DNA of 47,968 bases, taken from positions 1 to 47,968 of the forward strand of contig CAUJET010000085.1 in assembly GCA_963169665.1 (NCBI GenBank), given 5' to 3'. Source of the DNA: Actinomycetota bacterium (GTDB lineage Bacteria; Actinomycetota; Acidimicrobiia; Acidimicrobiales; Ilumatobacteraceae). Shown here piece after piece: positions 16,809 to 25,803 of this stretch. The notes below the pieces were generated by a model. That model did no database searches and had not been told where the DNA came from. It saw nothing but the letters and a program-made list of their open reading frames with translations. Positions within the stretch are counted from its first letter, which is position 1; each line of letters begins with the position of its first letter. The position numbers were made by a program, and so were the translations under genes.

Positions 16809-18515
16809 TCAGGGCGCGGTGCCGCCCGAGGCGCGGAACTGGCGGACGGCCGCGTTGATCGTCGGCACCACGAGCAGCGACCCCTCGGGCTGGAGCAGGC
16901 CGGCGCGGCCGAGCCGGTCGAGGGTGAGGTGGTTGGCGCGGGCGACCGCGATCACCTCGACGCCCTCGCGCTGCACGTCGTCGACGAGCCGCCGCAACGC
17001 CACGACCGCGGTGGCGTCGATCGAACCGACGCCCTCGAGATCGAGCACCAACCAGCGCTCCGCGCCCGGCTGGTTCCGCAGCGCGTCGAGGACCCGTGTC
17101 GCGTATCGATCGGCGTTGGTGAACAACAGCGGCGCGTCGAACCGGTAGACGACGAGTCCGGGCTCGGTGACCGCGTCGGGATATGCCGCCACGTCGACCC
17201 ACCCGTCGAGGTGGGCGGCGTATCCGAGCACCGCGTCGTGAGGACGGGTCATCCGCGAGATGGCGATCGCGACGCTGAGTGCCACGCTCACCAGCACGCC
17301 GACCAACACGTCGAACGACACGACGACGGCAGCCGTCGTGACCGCCACCATCAGTTCGATGCGGCTGATCCGCCAGAGGTCGCGCATCGCCTCGATGTCG
17401 ACGAGACCGATCGCCGCAGCGGACACGACGGCGGCGAGGGCGGGGAGTGGGATGCGGGCCAGCGCGTCGGGGAAGCCGACGAGGCCGAGGGCGACGAACG
17501 AGGCGGCGATGATGCCGCCGAGCGACGTGTTGCCGCCGGCCGCCGACATCGCCGCGGTCCCGCTGCCGGTGCTCGACAGTGGCATGCCCCGGCACGCCCC
17601 GGCCAACAGGTTGGCGACGCCGAGACCGGACAGCTCACGGTTCGCGTCGAGGCGGTCTCGGTGCTGATCGGCGACGCCGCGAGCCGTGAGGATGCTGTCC
17701 GCGTAGCCGACGAGTGCGATGCCCGCCGCCGTCCCGGCCAGCCGGAGCCAGTCGCCGGCCGGCAACCCGGGCCAGCTCGGCCACGGCAGGCTCGCGTCGA
17801 TCTCACCGACGACGGCGATGCCATGGCGATCGAGGCCGAGCAGCCAGGTGAGCGCGAGCGCGACCACGACGGCCACGAGCGCAGCCGGCACCCGGGGCAG
17901 CACACGCTTCAGGACGAGAATCGACACGAGTGTGCCGAGGCCCATCGCGGCCGTGGCGCCGCCGAGGTCGACGATGCCGTCGAACACGTCGCGCAGGCGG
18001 CCGACGAGGTCGTCGCTCGTCACGTCGATGCCCAGCAGCTTGCCCAGTTGGCTGACGAGGAGCGAGACGCCGAGTCCGGCCAGATAGCCGACGAGCGCCG
18101 GACGCGAGAGCAGATCGGCGAGGAACCCCAGACGGAGCAGCGACGCGGCGAGCAAGATGGCGCCCACCAGCAGCGCGAGCACCGCCGCGGCCTCGAGGTA
18201 CTCGCCGGTCCCTGCAACGGCGACGGTGGCGAGGCCGGCGGCGGCGAGCGTGGCGGTGCCGGGATCGGGCCCGATCGCGAGGTGGCGCGACGAGCCCAGC
18301 AGCGCATAGATCGGGATGCCGATCATCGCACCCCGCAGCCCAGCGCTGGGTGGGAGGCCGGCGAGCGGTGCGTACGCCATGCACTGGGTGATGAGCAGTG
18401 CGCCGACGGTGAGGCCGCCGGCGATGTCGCCGCGCAGCCACCCTCGTTCGTAGCGGCGGAGCCGGTCGAGGCCGGGAGCCCAGCCGGTGGGCGAGTCGCC
18501 CGTGGTGCCGGTCAC
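16809..18515 (-). CDS. SulP-family anion transporter with STAS domain
   Basis: A 568-residue SLC26/SulP transporter. The N-terminal membrane domain begins with the family stretch GGLTVGALLITQCMAYAPLA at about 32-51 and contains many helices up to about 420. A cytoplasmic STAS domain follows (about 440-560) with the nucleotide-binding-like LVLDLEGVGSIDATAV motif. Members carry sulfate, bicarbonate or dicarboxylates; the substrate cannot be fixed. Start GTG 18515. It lies between zwf and a ferritin-like gene with no sign of a shared pathway. Confidence 0.93.
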   Translation of the reverse strand: MTGTTGDSPTGWAPGLDRLRRYERGWLRGDIAGGLTVGALLITQCMAYAPLAGLPPSAGLRGAMIGIPIYALLGSSRHLAIGPDPGTATLAAAGLATVAVAGTGEYLEAAAVLALLVGAILLAASLLRLGFLADLLSRPALVGYLAGLGVSLLVSQLGKLLGIDVTSDDLVGRLRDVFDGIVDLGGATAAMGLGTLVSILVLKRVLPRVPAALVAVVVALALTWLLGLDRHGIAVVGEIDASLPWPSWPGLPAGDWLRLAGTAAGIALVGYADSILTARGVADQHRDRLDANRELSGLGVANLLAGACRGMPLSSTGSGTAAMSAAGGNTSLGGIIAASFVALGLVGFPDALARIPLPALAAVVSAAAIGLVDIEAMRDLWRISRIELMVAVTTAAVVVSFDVLVGVLVSVALSVAIAISRMTRPHDAVLGYAAHLDGWVDVAAYPDAVTEPGLVVYRFDAPLLFTNADRYATRVLDALRNQPGAERWLVLDLEGVGSIDATAVVALRRLVDDVQREGVEVIAVARANHLTLDRLGRAGLLQPEGSLLVVPTINAAVRQFRASGGTAP

Positions 18516-18569
18516 GGGCAGAGCGTACGGCAGCCCCGGCGCCGGGGCTGCATGCCCGGACCGGTCGGG

Positions 18570-19232
18570 CTACGCCGTGGCCTTGGACTTCCCCTTCGCC
18601 TTCGCGGCCTTGCCCGCCTGCTTGCCCGCCTGCTTGCCCGCCTGCTTGGCGGCCTTCGCCTCGGCGGTGGCCGACGTCGAGGCGACGAGGGCCTCGAGCG
18701 CACACTCGATGCGGTCGAGGCGGACGAGCACGCCGGCATCGCTCGAGCCGCCTGCGGTCTCCGTCGACGCGTCGGGCGTCGGCTGGCACGCAGCGAGCTG
18801 GGCATGGCAGGCACGCAGGCGGCGGACGGTGTCGCGCTCTTCCGCGATGTAGCGGCCCATCAGCGCGCCCGTGACCGGGTCGATGGTGGTGTCGTCGAAG
18901 AAGCGGGTGAACACGTCCGGACGCTCGTCGCCCGTGCTCGCGAAGCCCAGCCGCTGCAGCTTCTCGCAGTCGGACAGCTCGGTGGAGGCGGCGATCCCGA
19001 TGCGACGAGGCAGGTCGGCGTCGGGACGGTCGAGGACCGTGTAGCCCAGCTCGTCGATGCGCTTCGCGAAGCTGCGGGCGTGTTCTGCCTCGCGCAGGGC
19101 GACGGTGCGCAGCACGCAGCGCAGCTCGTCGTTCGTGGTGGCCGCGGCCCAGGCGTCGAACTGCGCCTCGCCGCCCAGCTCACCGACGGCGATCGCGTTC
19201 AGCAGACCGAGATACGACGGCTTGTCGCTCAT
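18570..19232 (-). CDS. Ferritin-like domain protein with Lys/Ala-rich tail
   Basis: A 220-residue protein. Residues 5-145 look like a four-helix ferritin-like domain: Glu18 and Glu22 in helix 1, ALREAEHA at 46-52 (Glu48/Glu50, His51) and EE at 131-132 are plausible di-iron ligands, similar in style to rubrerythrin or tRNA-MiaE relatives. The last 30 residues (about 191-220) are an Ala/Lys/Gly tail with three KQAG-type repeats, encoded by a short DNA tandem repeat, resembling histone-H1-like tails that bind DNA or polyphosphate. The chosen start ATG 19232 has GGAGG 5 nt upstream; ATG 19253 is an in-frame alternative with no such site. Function unknown; iron storage or oxidative protection of DNA is a guess. 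Confidence 0.8.
   Translation of the reverse strand: MSDKPSYLGLLNAIAVGELGGEAQFDAWAAATTNDELRCVLRTVALREAEHARSFAKRIDELGYTVLDRPDADLPRRIGIAASTELSDCEKLQRLGFASTGDERPDVFTRFFDDTTIDPVTGALMGRYIAEERDTVRRLRACHAQLAACQPTPDASTETAGGSSDAGVLVRLDRIECALEALVASTSATAEAKAAKQAGKQAGKQAGKAAKAKGKSKATA
18600..18653. repeat. Tandem repeat coding the Lys/Ala tail
   Basis: Four-fold cttgcccgcctg-type units of 12 bp encode the KQAG repeats at the C-terminus of the ferritin-like protein. The period is a multiple of three, so copy-number change would keep the reading frame. Confidence 0.7.
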
Positions 19233-19366
19233 GGCAACCTCCACCTTGTTCATGTCGCCGGCCGGCCGATGCCGGGGCGACCCCCGTCGGCGACCGTACC
19301 AGCGCCCCGCGCAGGCCTGCTCGTCGGAGGCGAACCGACCGGACCGGTCGATTCGATGACCGGTGA

Positions 19367-19867
19367 TCAGTTCGACAGGGCGAGCAGGACGATCGCGGCG
19401 AGCGTGATCAGGTTGATCTTCGGGGTCTGATCGGCGGCGCGCCACGTGTCGGACTGCCAGCTCGCGAACCACTCGTTGCCGCCGACGTCGAAGATCAGGA
19501 ACCACACCACGAGCGCGAGACACAGCGCGACGAGGGCCCAGAACTTGGCGTCGTGCCACTCGTCGGCGCCCGATCGCAGGTGCACGGCCAAGACGATCGT
19601 GCCGATCCAACCGATCACGGCGAGCACGGCCTCGAGGGCGACGATGCAGCCGAACGCGAGCCGCTGCAGGCGGGGCGAGGTGATCGCCCGCCACATCAGC
19701 CGGGGCGAGCGGTAGGTGGTGTCCATCGACATGATCCGCTCGACGAACTGCATGTTCGACCGTGGATCGGTGAGGTTGCCGAGCACGACGATGGTCGCCA
19801 TGAGCGTGGTGCCCGCGACCAGCAGCAGCGGCGCCACTCGGAACATCAGGGTCGTGTCGTCGATCAT
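19367..19867 (-). CDS. DUF2165 family small integral membrane protein
   Basis: A 166-residue membrane protein with four hydrophobic segments (about 10-30, 68-92, 108-125, 148-164). The order NMQFVERIMSMD after helix 1, MWRAIT before helix 2 and GGNEWFASWQSD before helix 4 matches the DUF2165 family, whose function is unknown. Start ATG 19867. It is followed by 134 bp without coding signal before the ferritin-like gene. Confidence 0.83.
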   Translation of the reverse strand: MIDDTTLMFRVAPLLLVAGTTLMATIVVLGNLTDPRSNMQFVERIMSMDTTYRSPRLMWRAITSPRLQRLAFGCIVALEAVLAVIGWIGTIVLAVHLRSGADEWHDAKFWALVALCLALVVWFLIFDVGGNEWFASWQSDTWRAADQTPKINLITLAAIVLLALSN

Positions 19868-19995
19868 CGGAGGATCATCGCAAGATCATGTCGGTCGGAT
19901 CGTTTCGGTGCGGTCGGCGGTTCGGTCGGGCGGTGCGGTCGGGGCAGAGTACCGGCCGGTCACGTCGGCAGGGAAGCCAACTGCGGTGGGAGCCC

Positions 19996-21507
19996 TCAGG
20001 CCGACCGCGACCAGAGCCGGCGCATGAGGTTGTGGGTGACGGTCTCGACGTCACGGTCGCCCACCCCGAGGCCGTGCACCCAGTCGGTGCACCCGGTGGT
20101 GAACACGGTGCCACCCGCGGGTGTGGTCCAGGTGCCGAGGACGGCATGGCCGTACTGCAGCCGTCCGGTCGATGCCGGCGACGAGTCGCCGAACACGCGC
20201 TCGGCGTGGAACTCCACCTCCGACAGCACGCCGGGCGGGACCGGCCGGGTGGCGGTCCGCCGGTCGAACGACGACGCCGGCGACGTGGCGAGGATCTCGA
20301 AGCCATCGGGGCAGCCGTCCTCGCCGGTCGGGACCGGTCGGCCGTCGGCGAGCGTGAACGCACACCCGTCGCACTCGTAGCCGACCACGGTGGAGCGGGC
20401 GCCGAGCAGGTCGCCCCACTCGAGCGAGGTGCCCTCGAACACCCAGTGCTCGGGCCGGTGGATCGTGTATCCGCCCGACCCCCTCGGGACGCTGCGGCCG
20501 ATGCGGGCGTACCCGCCGCGGGTGAAGGTGACGCCGGTGAGGGTCGACTCCGGTCGGCCGATGAGGGAGTCGGACCAGATGGACGTGACGAGGTGCTGCT
20601 GGTCGGTGCCCATCACCGGGTCGTCGCGGAACGCCTGTTTGTAGCCGATCATCGTGCGGCCCTCGTCGGCGTACCGCACCTGCCAGAAGCAGGTGTTGCC
20701 CGACAGGATCACGAGGTGTCCGCCGCCGTGCACGTGCCGTTCGACGGCGTCGCGCTGCGGCGCCGACCAGTACTCGTCGTGACCGACGCACAGAACGAGC
20801 GACGCGCCGTCGAGCAGGTCGGGGTGCAACTCGAGATCGGCGTTGGTGCACACGTCGATCGCGTAGCCGTGCTGCTCGGCCCACCCGAGGAAGCCCTCCT
20901 CGTAGTTGGGCCACCCGGCGGACCCTGCCCATCCCGACAGCTTCTCGAGCTGCAGGTAGCCCACGTGGGTGCTCATCCGCACGTCGGGCGGCGAGGTGAC
21001 CGCGACCCTGCGTCCGGGGCCGTCGGGCTTCGCCAGCAGCCCGGGCGCGAGCGGGCGATCCCACGACGCGTGGGTCGAGCCCGTGTAGAGGTTCGACCCG
21101 CCGAAGTCGTTGTATGCGAGCCAGGTGTTCGTGCCCAGCACGAGCATCGCCCGGTGGGCGCTCGCGTGCTCCGGTCGCACGACGAAGAACGCGAGGTTCG
21201 ATCCGGCCGGCGGTCGGCGGCCCTTCGGCCATCCGGTGAGTGGTTCGAGCGCGACCTCGTAGAAGCCGCTCGCCCACGTCTCGTCGGTGTCGATGGTGAT
21301 CGCGGCCGGCCAGCCGCATCCTGCGGCGACGGCATCGGTGGGCACCTCGTGGTGATCGACCGGCACGTGCCCGTGGACGGCGACGACCTCACGTCGCGCG
21401 CCCACGCGGGTGACGGTGACGCTGACCGGGCCGAGCGACGAGGTGGCCGCGAGCGGGAACGACGTGCCGGGTGTGCCCGAGTGCGGCCAGCAGTACGCGG
21501 CGATCAT
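19996..21507 (-). CDS. N,N-dimethylformamidase beta-subunit-like protein
   Basis: A ~503-residue protein resembling the large subunit of N,N-dimethylformamidase. N-terminal beta-rich part from about 1-75, then the glutamine-amidotransferase-like domain characteristic of the family, with VLGTNTWLAYNDFGGSNLY, LCVGHDEYWS and ILSGNTCFWQVRY. The iron ligands in the true enzyme are a Tyr-Tyr-Glu set; HDEYWS fits part of it. Many actinobacteria carry such genes without a small alpha subunit, and none is seen here, so activity on dimethylformamide is doubtful. The start is uncertain; ATG 21507 is chosen because it begins just before the conserved PHSGTPG stretch. Confidence 0.78.
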   Translation of the reverse strand: MIAAYCWPHSGTPGTSFPLAATSSLGPVSVTVTRVGARREVVAVHGHVPVDHHEVPTDAVAAGCGWPAAITIDTDETWASGFYEVALEPLTGWPKGRRPPAGSNLAFFVVRPEHASAHRAMLVLGTNTWLAYNDFGGSNLYTGSTHASWDRPLAPGLLAKPDGPGRRVAVTSPPDVRMSTHVGYLQLEKLSGWAGSAGWPNYEEGFLGWAEQHGYAIDVCTNADLELHPDLLDGASLVLCVGHDEYWSAPQRDAVERHVHGGGHLVILSGNTCFWQVRYADEGRTMIGYKQAFRDDPVMGTDQQHLVTSIWSDSLIGRPESTLTGVTFTRGGYARIGRSVPRGSGGYTIHRPEHWVFEGTSLEWGDLLGARSTVVGYECDGCAFTLADGRPVPTGEDGCPDGFEILATSPASSFDRRTATRPVPPGVLSEVEFHAERVFGDSSPASTGRLQYGHAVLGTWTTPAGGTVFTTGCTDWVHGLGVGDRDVETVTHNLMRRLWSRSA

Positions 21508-21533
21508 CGGGCAAGTCTGGCCGATCGACCACT

Positions 21534-21569
21534 GACGACCGGTGACGACCGGTGACGACCGGTGACGAC
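21534..21569. repeat. 10-bp tandem repeat (GGTGACGACC), ~3.6 copies
   Basis: GGTGACGACC is repeated in the gap between the divergent dimethylformamidase-like gene and the Thr-rich membrane protein gene. It may be a simple minisatellite or a set of half-sites in the divergent promoter. Confidence 0.6.
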
Positions 21570-21665
21570 ACGGAGAGGGATCCCCGTCGGCCGGGGCGTC
21601 GACCGGTACGTTCGGACGATCCCGCCGGCGCCGCCGGCGCCCCAGCACCCGCACCAGGAGCCCCC

Positions 21666-22787
21666 ATGAACGTGCCGATGCCGCCCCCCTCAGCGCCCGC
21701 TCCCGTGCCGCCCGGCCCGTCGCGCCAGGGACCGCCGGCGTGGCTCGTCCCCGCCGGCATCGGTGTCGTGATCGCTCTGCTGGCGGTCCTGATCGTCGTG
21801 CTGCTCACGAGCGGCGACGACGAGGACTCGGTCGCACCGGCGACCACCATCGAGGAGGTGGCGACCACCGTCGCCGCGACGGAGGCACCGACCACGGCGC
21901 CGGCCACCACCGAGGCCGCACCGACGACCGTGCCGGAGACGGTGCCCGCCACCACCACGCCGGCGACCGAGCCGCCCGTCGTGGCGCTCACGCCCGGTCA
22001 GGCAACCATCACCGCCGACGGCGCCACCAGCTCCTACACCGTCGCCGTCACCTGTCGCGATTTCTGGGCCGGTCTCGAGACGACCAGCCACGTGCTCGTC
22101 GACGACGCCACCGGCGCCGTGTGGGTGGCGACCGTGTACTTCGGCGAGGAGGGCGGCCCTCGCGGTCTGGCGATGGTCGACATGGCCCCCGCGATCGCGT
22201 CCGACCTGTACGGCCAGGACACCACCACCCGGTCGGGCGCCTGGTTCGGGAACATCGACGACGGTGCCGACGGTGTCGCCAGGTCGAACGTGGGGCTCAG
22301 CAACGGCGACGGCCCCGCAACCCTCGACGTCGCGATCGCCGAGCCGGCCGAGCCCGACGACTGTGCGGTCGGCCAGTTCTCGCCCACCTCTCCGTTCACG
22401 GGCGGCGCACAGGTCGAATGGCTGTCGCCCGACGACACCGTCGGCCAGCGGTTCAACGTGCTCGCGCAGTGCGGCGGCGAGCTGCTCGTGAGCGGTGGCG
22501 CATTGCTGGTGTCGTTCTACCCGGAGAACGGCGACACGATGATCGCCTTCCTCTCGAACACCTACGTCCTCACCGGCGAGGACGTGGCGTGGAGCAACTT
22601 CGTCACCCCGGAGCCGTCGGAGACGTCGTTCGAACAGGGCGGTGGCGGCGACAAGCTCGCCGCGATCAATGTGTTCCGCGACGGCGACCGCAGCACCGAA
22701 CCGGGCTACCTCGCCTGGACGGAGCGCCCGCTGCGCTCGGCGGTCGGCGATGCCGGCCTGCTCGACGAGGTGTGCCCCGGTCCCTGA
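21666..22787 (+). CDS. Membrane-anchored extracytoplasmic protein, Thr/Ala-rich linker
   Basis: A 373-residue protein of unknown function. Pro-rich N-terminus (1-22), one transmembrane segment at about 26-48 (VPAGIGVVIALLAVLIVVLL), a short acidic stop, a Thr/Ala/Pro-rich linker of about 55 residues, then a ~250-residue domain with several cysteines (VTCRDF, DDCAVG, AQCGGE, EVCPGP) that could form disulfides outside the cell. It starts at ATG 21666 with AGGAG 6 nt upstream. The next gene downstream is a CotH-like lipoprotein under its own regulatory region, so the two may share a place in the envelope but not necessarily an operon. Confidence 0.8.
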   Translation: MNVPMPPPSAPAPVPPGPSRQGPPAWLVPAGIGVVIALLAVLIVVLLTSGDDEDSVAPATTIEEVATTVAATEAPTTAPATTEAAPTTVPETVPATTTPATEPPVVALTPGQATITADGATSSYTVAVTCRDFWAGLETTSHVLVDDATGAVWVATVYFGEEGGPRGLAMVDMAPAIASDLYGQDTTTRSGAWFGNIDDGADGVARSNVGLSNGDGPATLDVAIAEPAEPDDCAVGQFSPTSPFTGGAQVEWLSPDDTVGQRFNVLAQCGGELLVSGGALLVSFYPENGDTMIAFLSNTYVLTGEDVAWSNFVTPEPSETSFEQGGGGDKLAAINVFRDGDRSTEPGYLAWTERPLRSAVGDAGLLDEVCPGP

Positions 22788-22803
22788 GCCCGGCGGCGAC
22801 CGC

Positions 22804-22832
22804 TCACAGGAAGCTCCCAGACGACCCACAGG
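22804..22832 (+). promoter_or_regulatory. PhoP-like direct repeats upstream of the CotH gene
   Basis: Three 7-bp half-sites at 11-bp period: TCACAGG (22804), TCCCAGA (22815) and CCACAGG (22826), each with 4-bp spacers. The mycobacterial PhoP box is a direct repeat of TCACAGC with 4-bp spacing, so an OmpR/PhoB-family response regulator is the likely binder. The last half-site ends 34 bp before the CotH start. A similar array precedes the NAGPA gene at 33028. Confidence 0.6.
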
Positions 22833-22866
22833 CAGCGGGTGGGGTGGCGATGGTGTGATCATCGCC

Positions 22867-24354
22867 ATGACCCCCATCTCCCGCTCCCAGTCACGTGCCA
22901 CCCGCGGTCCTGCCGCCCGTTCGCGTCGGGCGCTGTTCGCGCTCGCCGCGTCGGTGAGCCTCACCTCGATGGCCGCCCTCGTCGCCGCCTGCGGCACCAC
23001 CGGGGCTGTCGGTGACGCGGCCGTCGTGGCCATCACCTCCGCCGACGCCGCGGACATCGCCGGTGACGCGACCGGTGATGTCACCGGTGATGCGACCGGT
23101 GACGACACGAGCGTGGTGCTCGCGTCGAGCACCGACCTCGACCTCGGGGGTGTCGGGTCGCTGGACAGCACCGTGGTGCACGAGATCTCGATCACCTTCG
23201 ACGAGTCCGCGTACGACGCGATGATCGCGGCCTACCAGGAGACCGGCGACAAGGAGTGGATCGAGGCGACCGTCACGATCGACGGCGTCACCTACGAACA
23301 GGTCGGCCTGCGGTTGAAGGGCAACTCGTCGCTGTTCGGTCTGAACTCGGCCAACGGCTCCAGCGCCGACGACCCGGCGTCCCTGCCGTGGCTGATCAAG
23401 CTCGACGAGTACGTCGACGACCAGTCGCTCGACGGCCTCACCGAACTCGTGGTGCGCTCGAACAGCACCGAGACCGCGCTCAACGAGGCCGTTGCGCTCG
23501 AGCTGCTCGATGCCGCCGGACTCGCCTCGCAGGACGCCATCGCCGCATCGTTCAGCATCAACGGCACCGACGCCGTGCTCCGCCTGGTGATCGACAACCC
23601 CGACGACACCTGGATGGACGAGGAGTTCGGTGGCTCGGGTGCGCTGTACAAGGCCGAGAGCTCCGGTGACTACAGCTACCGCGGCGACGACGCTGCCGCG
23701 TACGACGAGGTGTTCGACCAGGAGGCCGGCAAGGACGTCACCGACCTGACCCCGCTGATCGAGTTCCTCGACTTCGTGAACAACAGCGACGATGCCACCC
23801 TCGCCGCCGAGCTCTCCGACCACCTCGACATCGATGCCTTCGCGACCTACCTGGCGTACCAGCAGCTGATCGACAACATGGACGACATCGACGGACCGGG
23901 CAACAACTCGTACCTGCACTACGACCTGGAGACACAGTCGTTCACCGTGGTGTCGTGGGACCTGAACCTCGCGTTCGGCACGGCCAACGTGGGTCAGGAC
24001 GGCGCCGACGGCGCCGGCGGTGCTGGTGGTGCGGGCGGTGCCGGCGGTGCCGGCGGTGACGGGATGCCCCAGGGGATGGAACCGCCCTCGGGTGGGATGG
24101 GCGGCGGGATGGGTGGCGGGATGGGTGGCGGCCCCGGGATGGGCACCTCGAACGTGCTCGTCGAACGCTTCCTCGCCGTCGACGAGTGGCAGGCGCTTGT
24201 CGACGCAACGGTCGTCGAACTGCAGTCCGCGCTCTACGACAGCGGGTTGGCGGCCGAGGTGATCGACACGTGGTCGGCGATCGTCTCGTCGAGCGGGCTC
24301 GTCGACGACGCCACCGTGGCGTCGGAGGCGGCGGCGATCAGCGAGGCGTTCTGA
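22867..24354 (+). CDS. CotH kinase family lipoprotein
   Basis: A 495-residue protein. Twin basic N-terminus, hydrophobic segment and lipobox VAAC (Cys42) mark a lipoprotein. A linker with short DVTGDATGDDT repeats follows. The CotH domain begins near 100: VGLRLKGNSS at about 148-157, a central KLDEY-LTELVVRSN region, and SFTVVSWDLNLAFG (about 355-368) with the metal-binding Asp of this atypical kinase fold. Spore-coat CotH phosphorylates coat proteins; members in non-sporulating bacteria are uncharacterised. Between this Asp motif and the C-terminal helices lies a long Gly-, then Gly/Met-rich insertion (about 375-422). Start ATG 22867; the mRNA may be short-leadered. Regulated, by inference, through the PhoP-like repeats upstream. 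Confidence 0.88.
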   Translation: MTPISRSQSRATRGPAARSRRALFALAASVSLTSMAALVAACGTTGAVGDAAVVAITSADAADIAGDATGDVTGDATGDDTSVVLASSTDLDLGGVGSLDSTVVHEISITFDESAYDAMIAAYQETGDKEWIEATVTIDGVTYEQVGLRLKGNSSLFGLNSANGSSADDPASLPWLIKLDEYVDDQSLDGLTELVVRSNSTETALNEAVALELLDAAGLASQDAIAASFSINGTDAVLRLVIDNPDDTWMDEEFGGSGALYKAESSGDYSYRGDDAAAYDEVFDQEAGKDVTDLTPLIEFLDFVNNSDDATLAAELSDHLDIDAFATYLAYQQLIDNMDDIDGPGNNSYLHYDLETQSFTVVSWDLNLAFGTANVGQDGADGAGGAGGAGGAGGAGGDGMPQGMEPPSGGMGGGMGGGMGGGPGMGTSNVLVERFLAVDEWQALVDATVVELQSALYDSGLAAEVIDTWSAIVSSSGLVDDATVASEAAAISEAF

Positions 24355-24360
24355 GCCGGT

Positions 24361-25803
24361 TCAGGCGCCGGCGGGCGCGAGGTCGAGGGCGAGCTCGGGA
24401 CCGAGTTCGACGTTCGACTTCGTGATCACCGTGAAGCCACGCTCGGGGCGGGCCATGCCATACATGACGGCGGCCGCCTCGAGCAGACCGAACAACGGCA
24501 TCAACACCACCAGCGCGGAGTAGAGCGCGACCCGGTGCCACCGTGACACCTCGTCGTCGGTGTCCTGGCGCCACGCGGCCAGGTTGAGCCGCAGGCCCGC
24601 CAGGTACATCGTGAGGTACCAGGCGAAACACACCGTGCCCGTCCAACTCGCGACCGGATGGGTCGAGAGCCCGAGGAGCAGGTTGACCACCGTGTACACG
24701 CTGCCGACCATCGCCGCACCCCACAGCACGAGGAACCCGAACAGCGTCGTGCGGGCCCAGGCCTTCGACGGGGCGAACAGGGCCACTCGGAACAGGCCGT
24801 TCCACCAGCGACGCCGCTGCTTGACGAAGTCGACCACGTGCTCGGGTGCCTGCTCCACCAGGTACCCGTTCACCCAACCGAACTCGACGCCCGCCGACTG
24901 GGCCGCCATCGCGAACCAGGCGTCCTCGGTGAGCGAACCGTCGGCGCCCACGTCGAGGCCGATCCGCTGCTCCACGTCGTTACGGATCACGATGAAGCTG
25001 CCGTGGATGCCCATCGGCGCCTTGCCCATCCGGTACTGGAAGCGGAACCGGCCGATGTCGTCGCCCGTGCGCAACATGTCGGCGAGCGTCAGCAGCTTCG
25101 GCAGCAGTCGGCGGCCGGTGAAGTGGCGGTAGTAGAGGATCATGCCCTGCCCGATCGGGGGCAGGAACCGGTTGTTGTTGCGGGCGATGAACTCGGCGAT
25201 GCCGACCACCGCGCTCGTCGACGGCCAGCTCTCCTCGTCGAGATGGACGATGTAGTCCTTGGCGTCGTTGCGGGAGCGCTCGACGGCGTAGCAGAGCGCG
25301 CGGGCCTTCCACCTGCTGCGGTGCGGCGTCGCGTAGTCGTCGGGGACGACCATCAGATGCAGGTCGCCGGCGGGCGCGAGCGCGACGGCCTCGTCGGTCA
25401 CCACCTCGATGCGGTACCGGAACAGCGGCGTCTCGTCCATGACCCGTCGCACGGCGTCGACCGTGCCGGCGAGCGCTTCGACGTTGCGGCCCCGCGACAC
25501 GATGCGGAACGCGACGACGACCGACGGATCGAGCGGGGGAGCGTCGTCGGGTGCGTCGGTGCTGATGCACAGCGCGAGTACCGACACGACCACGGTGGGC
25601 AGCGACGCGGCCCACGCCCAGCTCGCCCACTGGATCAGGTGTTCGGTCCCGGTCGCGGGCGGCCTGCCCGCACCCCAGCACCAGTCGTTGAGGACGCGCA
25701 CCGCGGCCACCGCGGCGACGAACGTCGCCACCGTGACGAGCCGGAACGGCACGCTCCCGTAGCGGCAGGCGTGGAAGTACTGGCGGTGCACCGATGCGGT
25801 CAC
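24361..25803 (-). CDS. Family 2 glycosyltransferase, membrane-embedded
   Basis: A 480-residue GT2 enzyme. Two N-terminal TM segments (about 24-40 and 58-80), a catalytic domain with RIVSRGRNVEAL (100-111), HLDEE (188-192, nucleotide-sugar/metal site), LTEDAW (291-296) and QRRRWW (329-334, acceptor/product site), then several C-terminal TM segments. The arrangement recalls the egghead-like/processive GT2 group that builds or extrudes glycans. It starts at GTG 25803 and overlaps the exosortase stop by 4 nt, so its product is made together with the exosortase. A role in glycosylating the sorted protein or making the envelope polymer to which it is attached is inference. Confidence 0.87.
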   Translation of the reverse strand: MTASVHRQYFHACRYGSVPFRLVTVATFVAAVAAVRVLNDWCWGAGRPPATGTEHLIQWASWAWAASLPTVVVSVLALCISTDAPDDAPPLDPSVVVAFRIVSRGRNVEALAGTVDAVRRVMDETPLFRYRIEVVTDEAVALAPAGDLHLMVVPDDYATPHRSRWKARALCYAVERSRNDAKDYIVHLDEESWPSTSAVVGIAEFIARNNNRFLPPIGQGMILYYRHFTGRRLLPKLLTLADMLRTGDDIGRFRFQYRMGKAPMGIHGSFIVIRNDVEQRIGLDVGADGSLTEDAWFAMAAQSAGVEFGWVNGYLVEQAPEHVVDFVKQRRRWWNGLFRVALFAPSKAWARTTLFGFLVLWGAAMVGSVYTVVNLLLGLSTHPVASWTGTVCFAWYLTMYLAGLRLNLAAWRQDTDDEVSRWHRVALYSALVVLMPLFGLLEAAAVMYGMARPERGFTVITKSNVELGPELALDLAPAGA

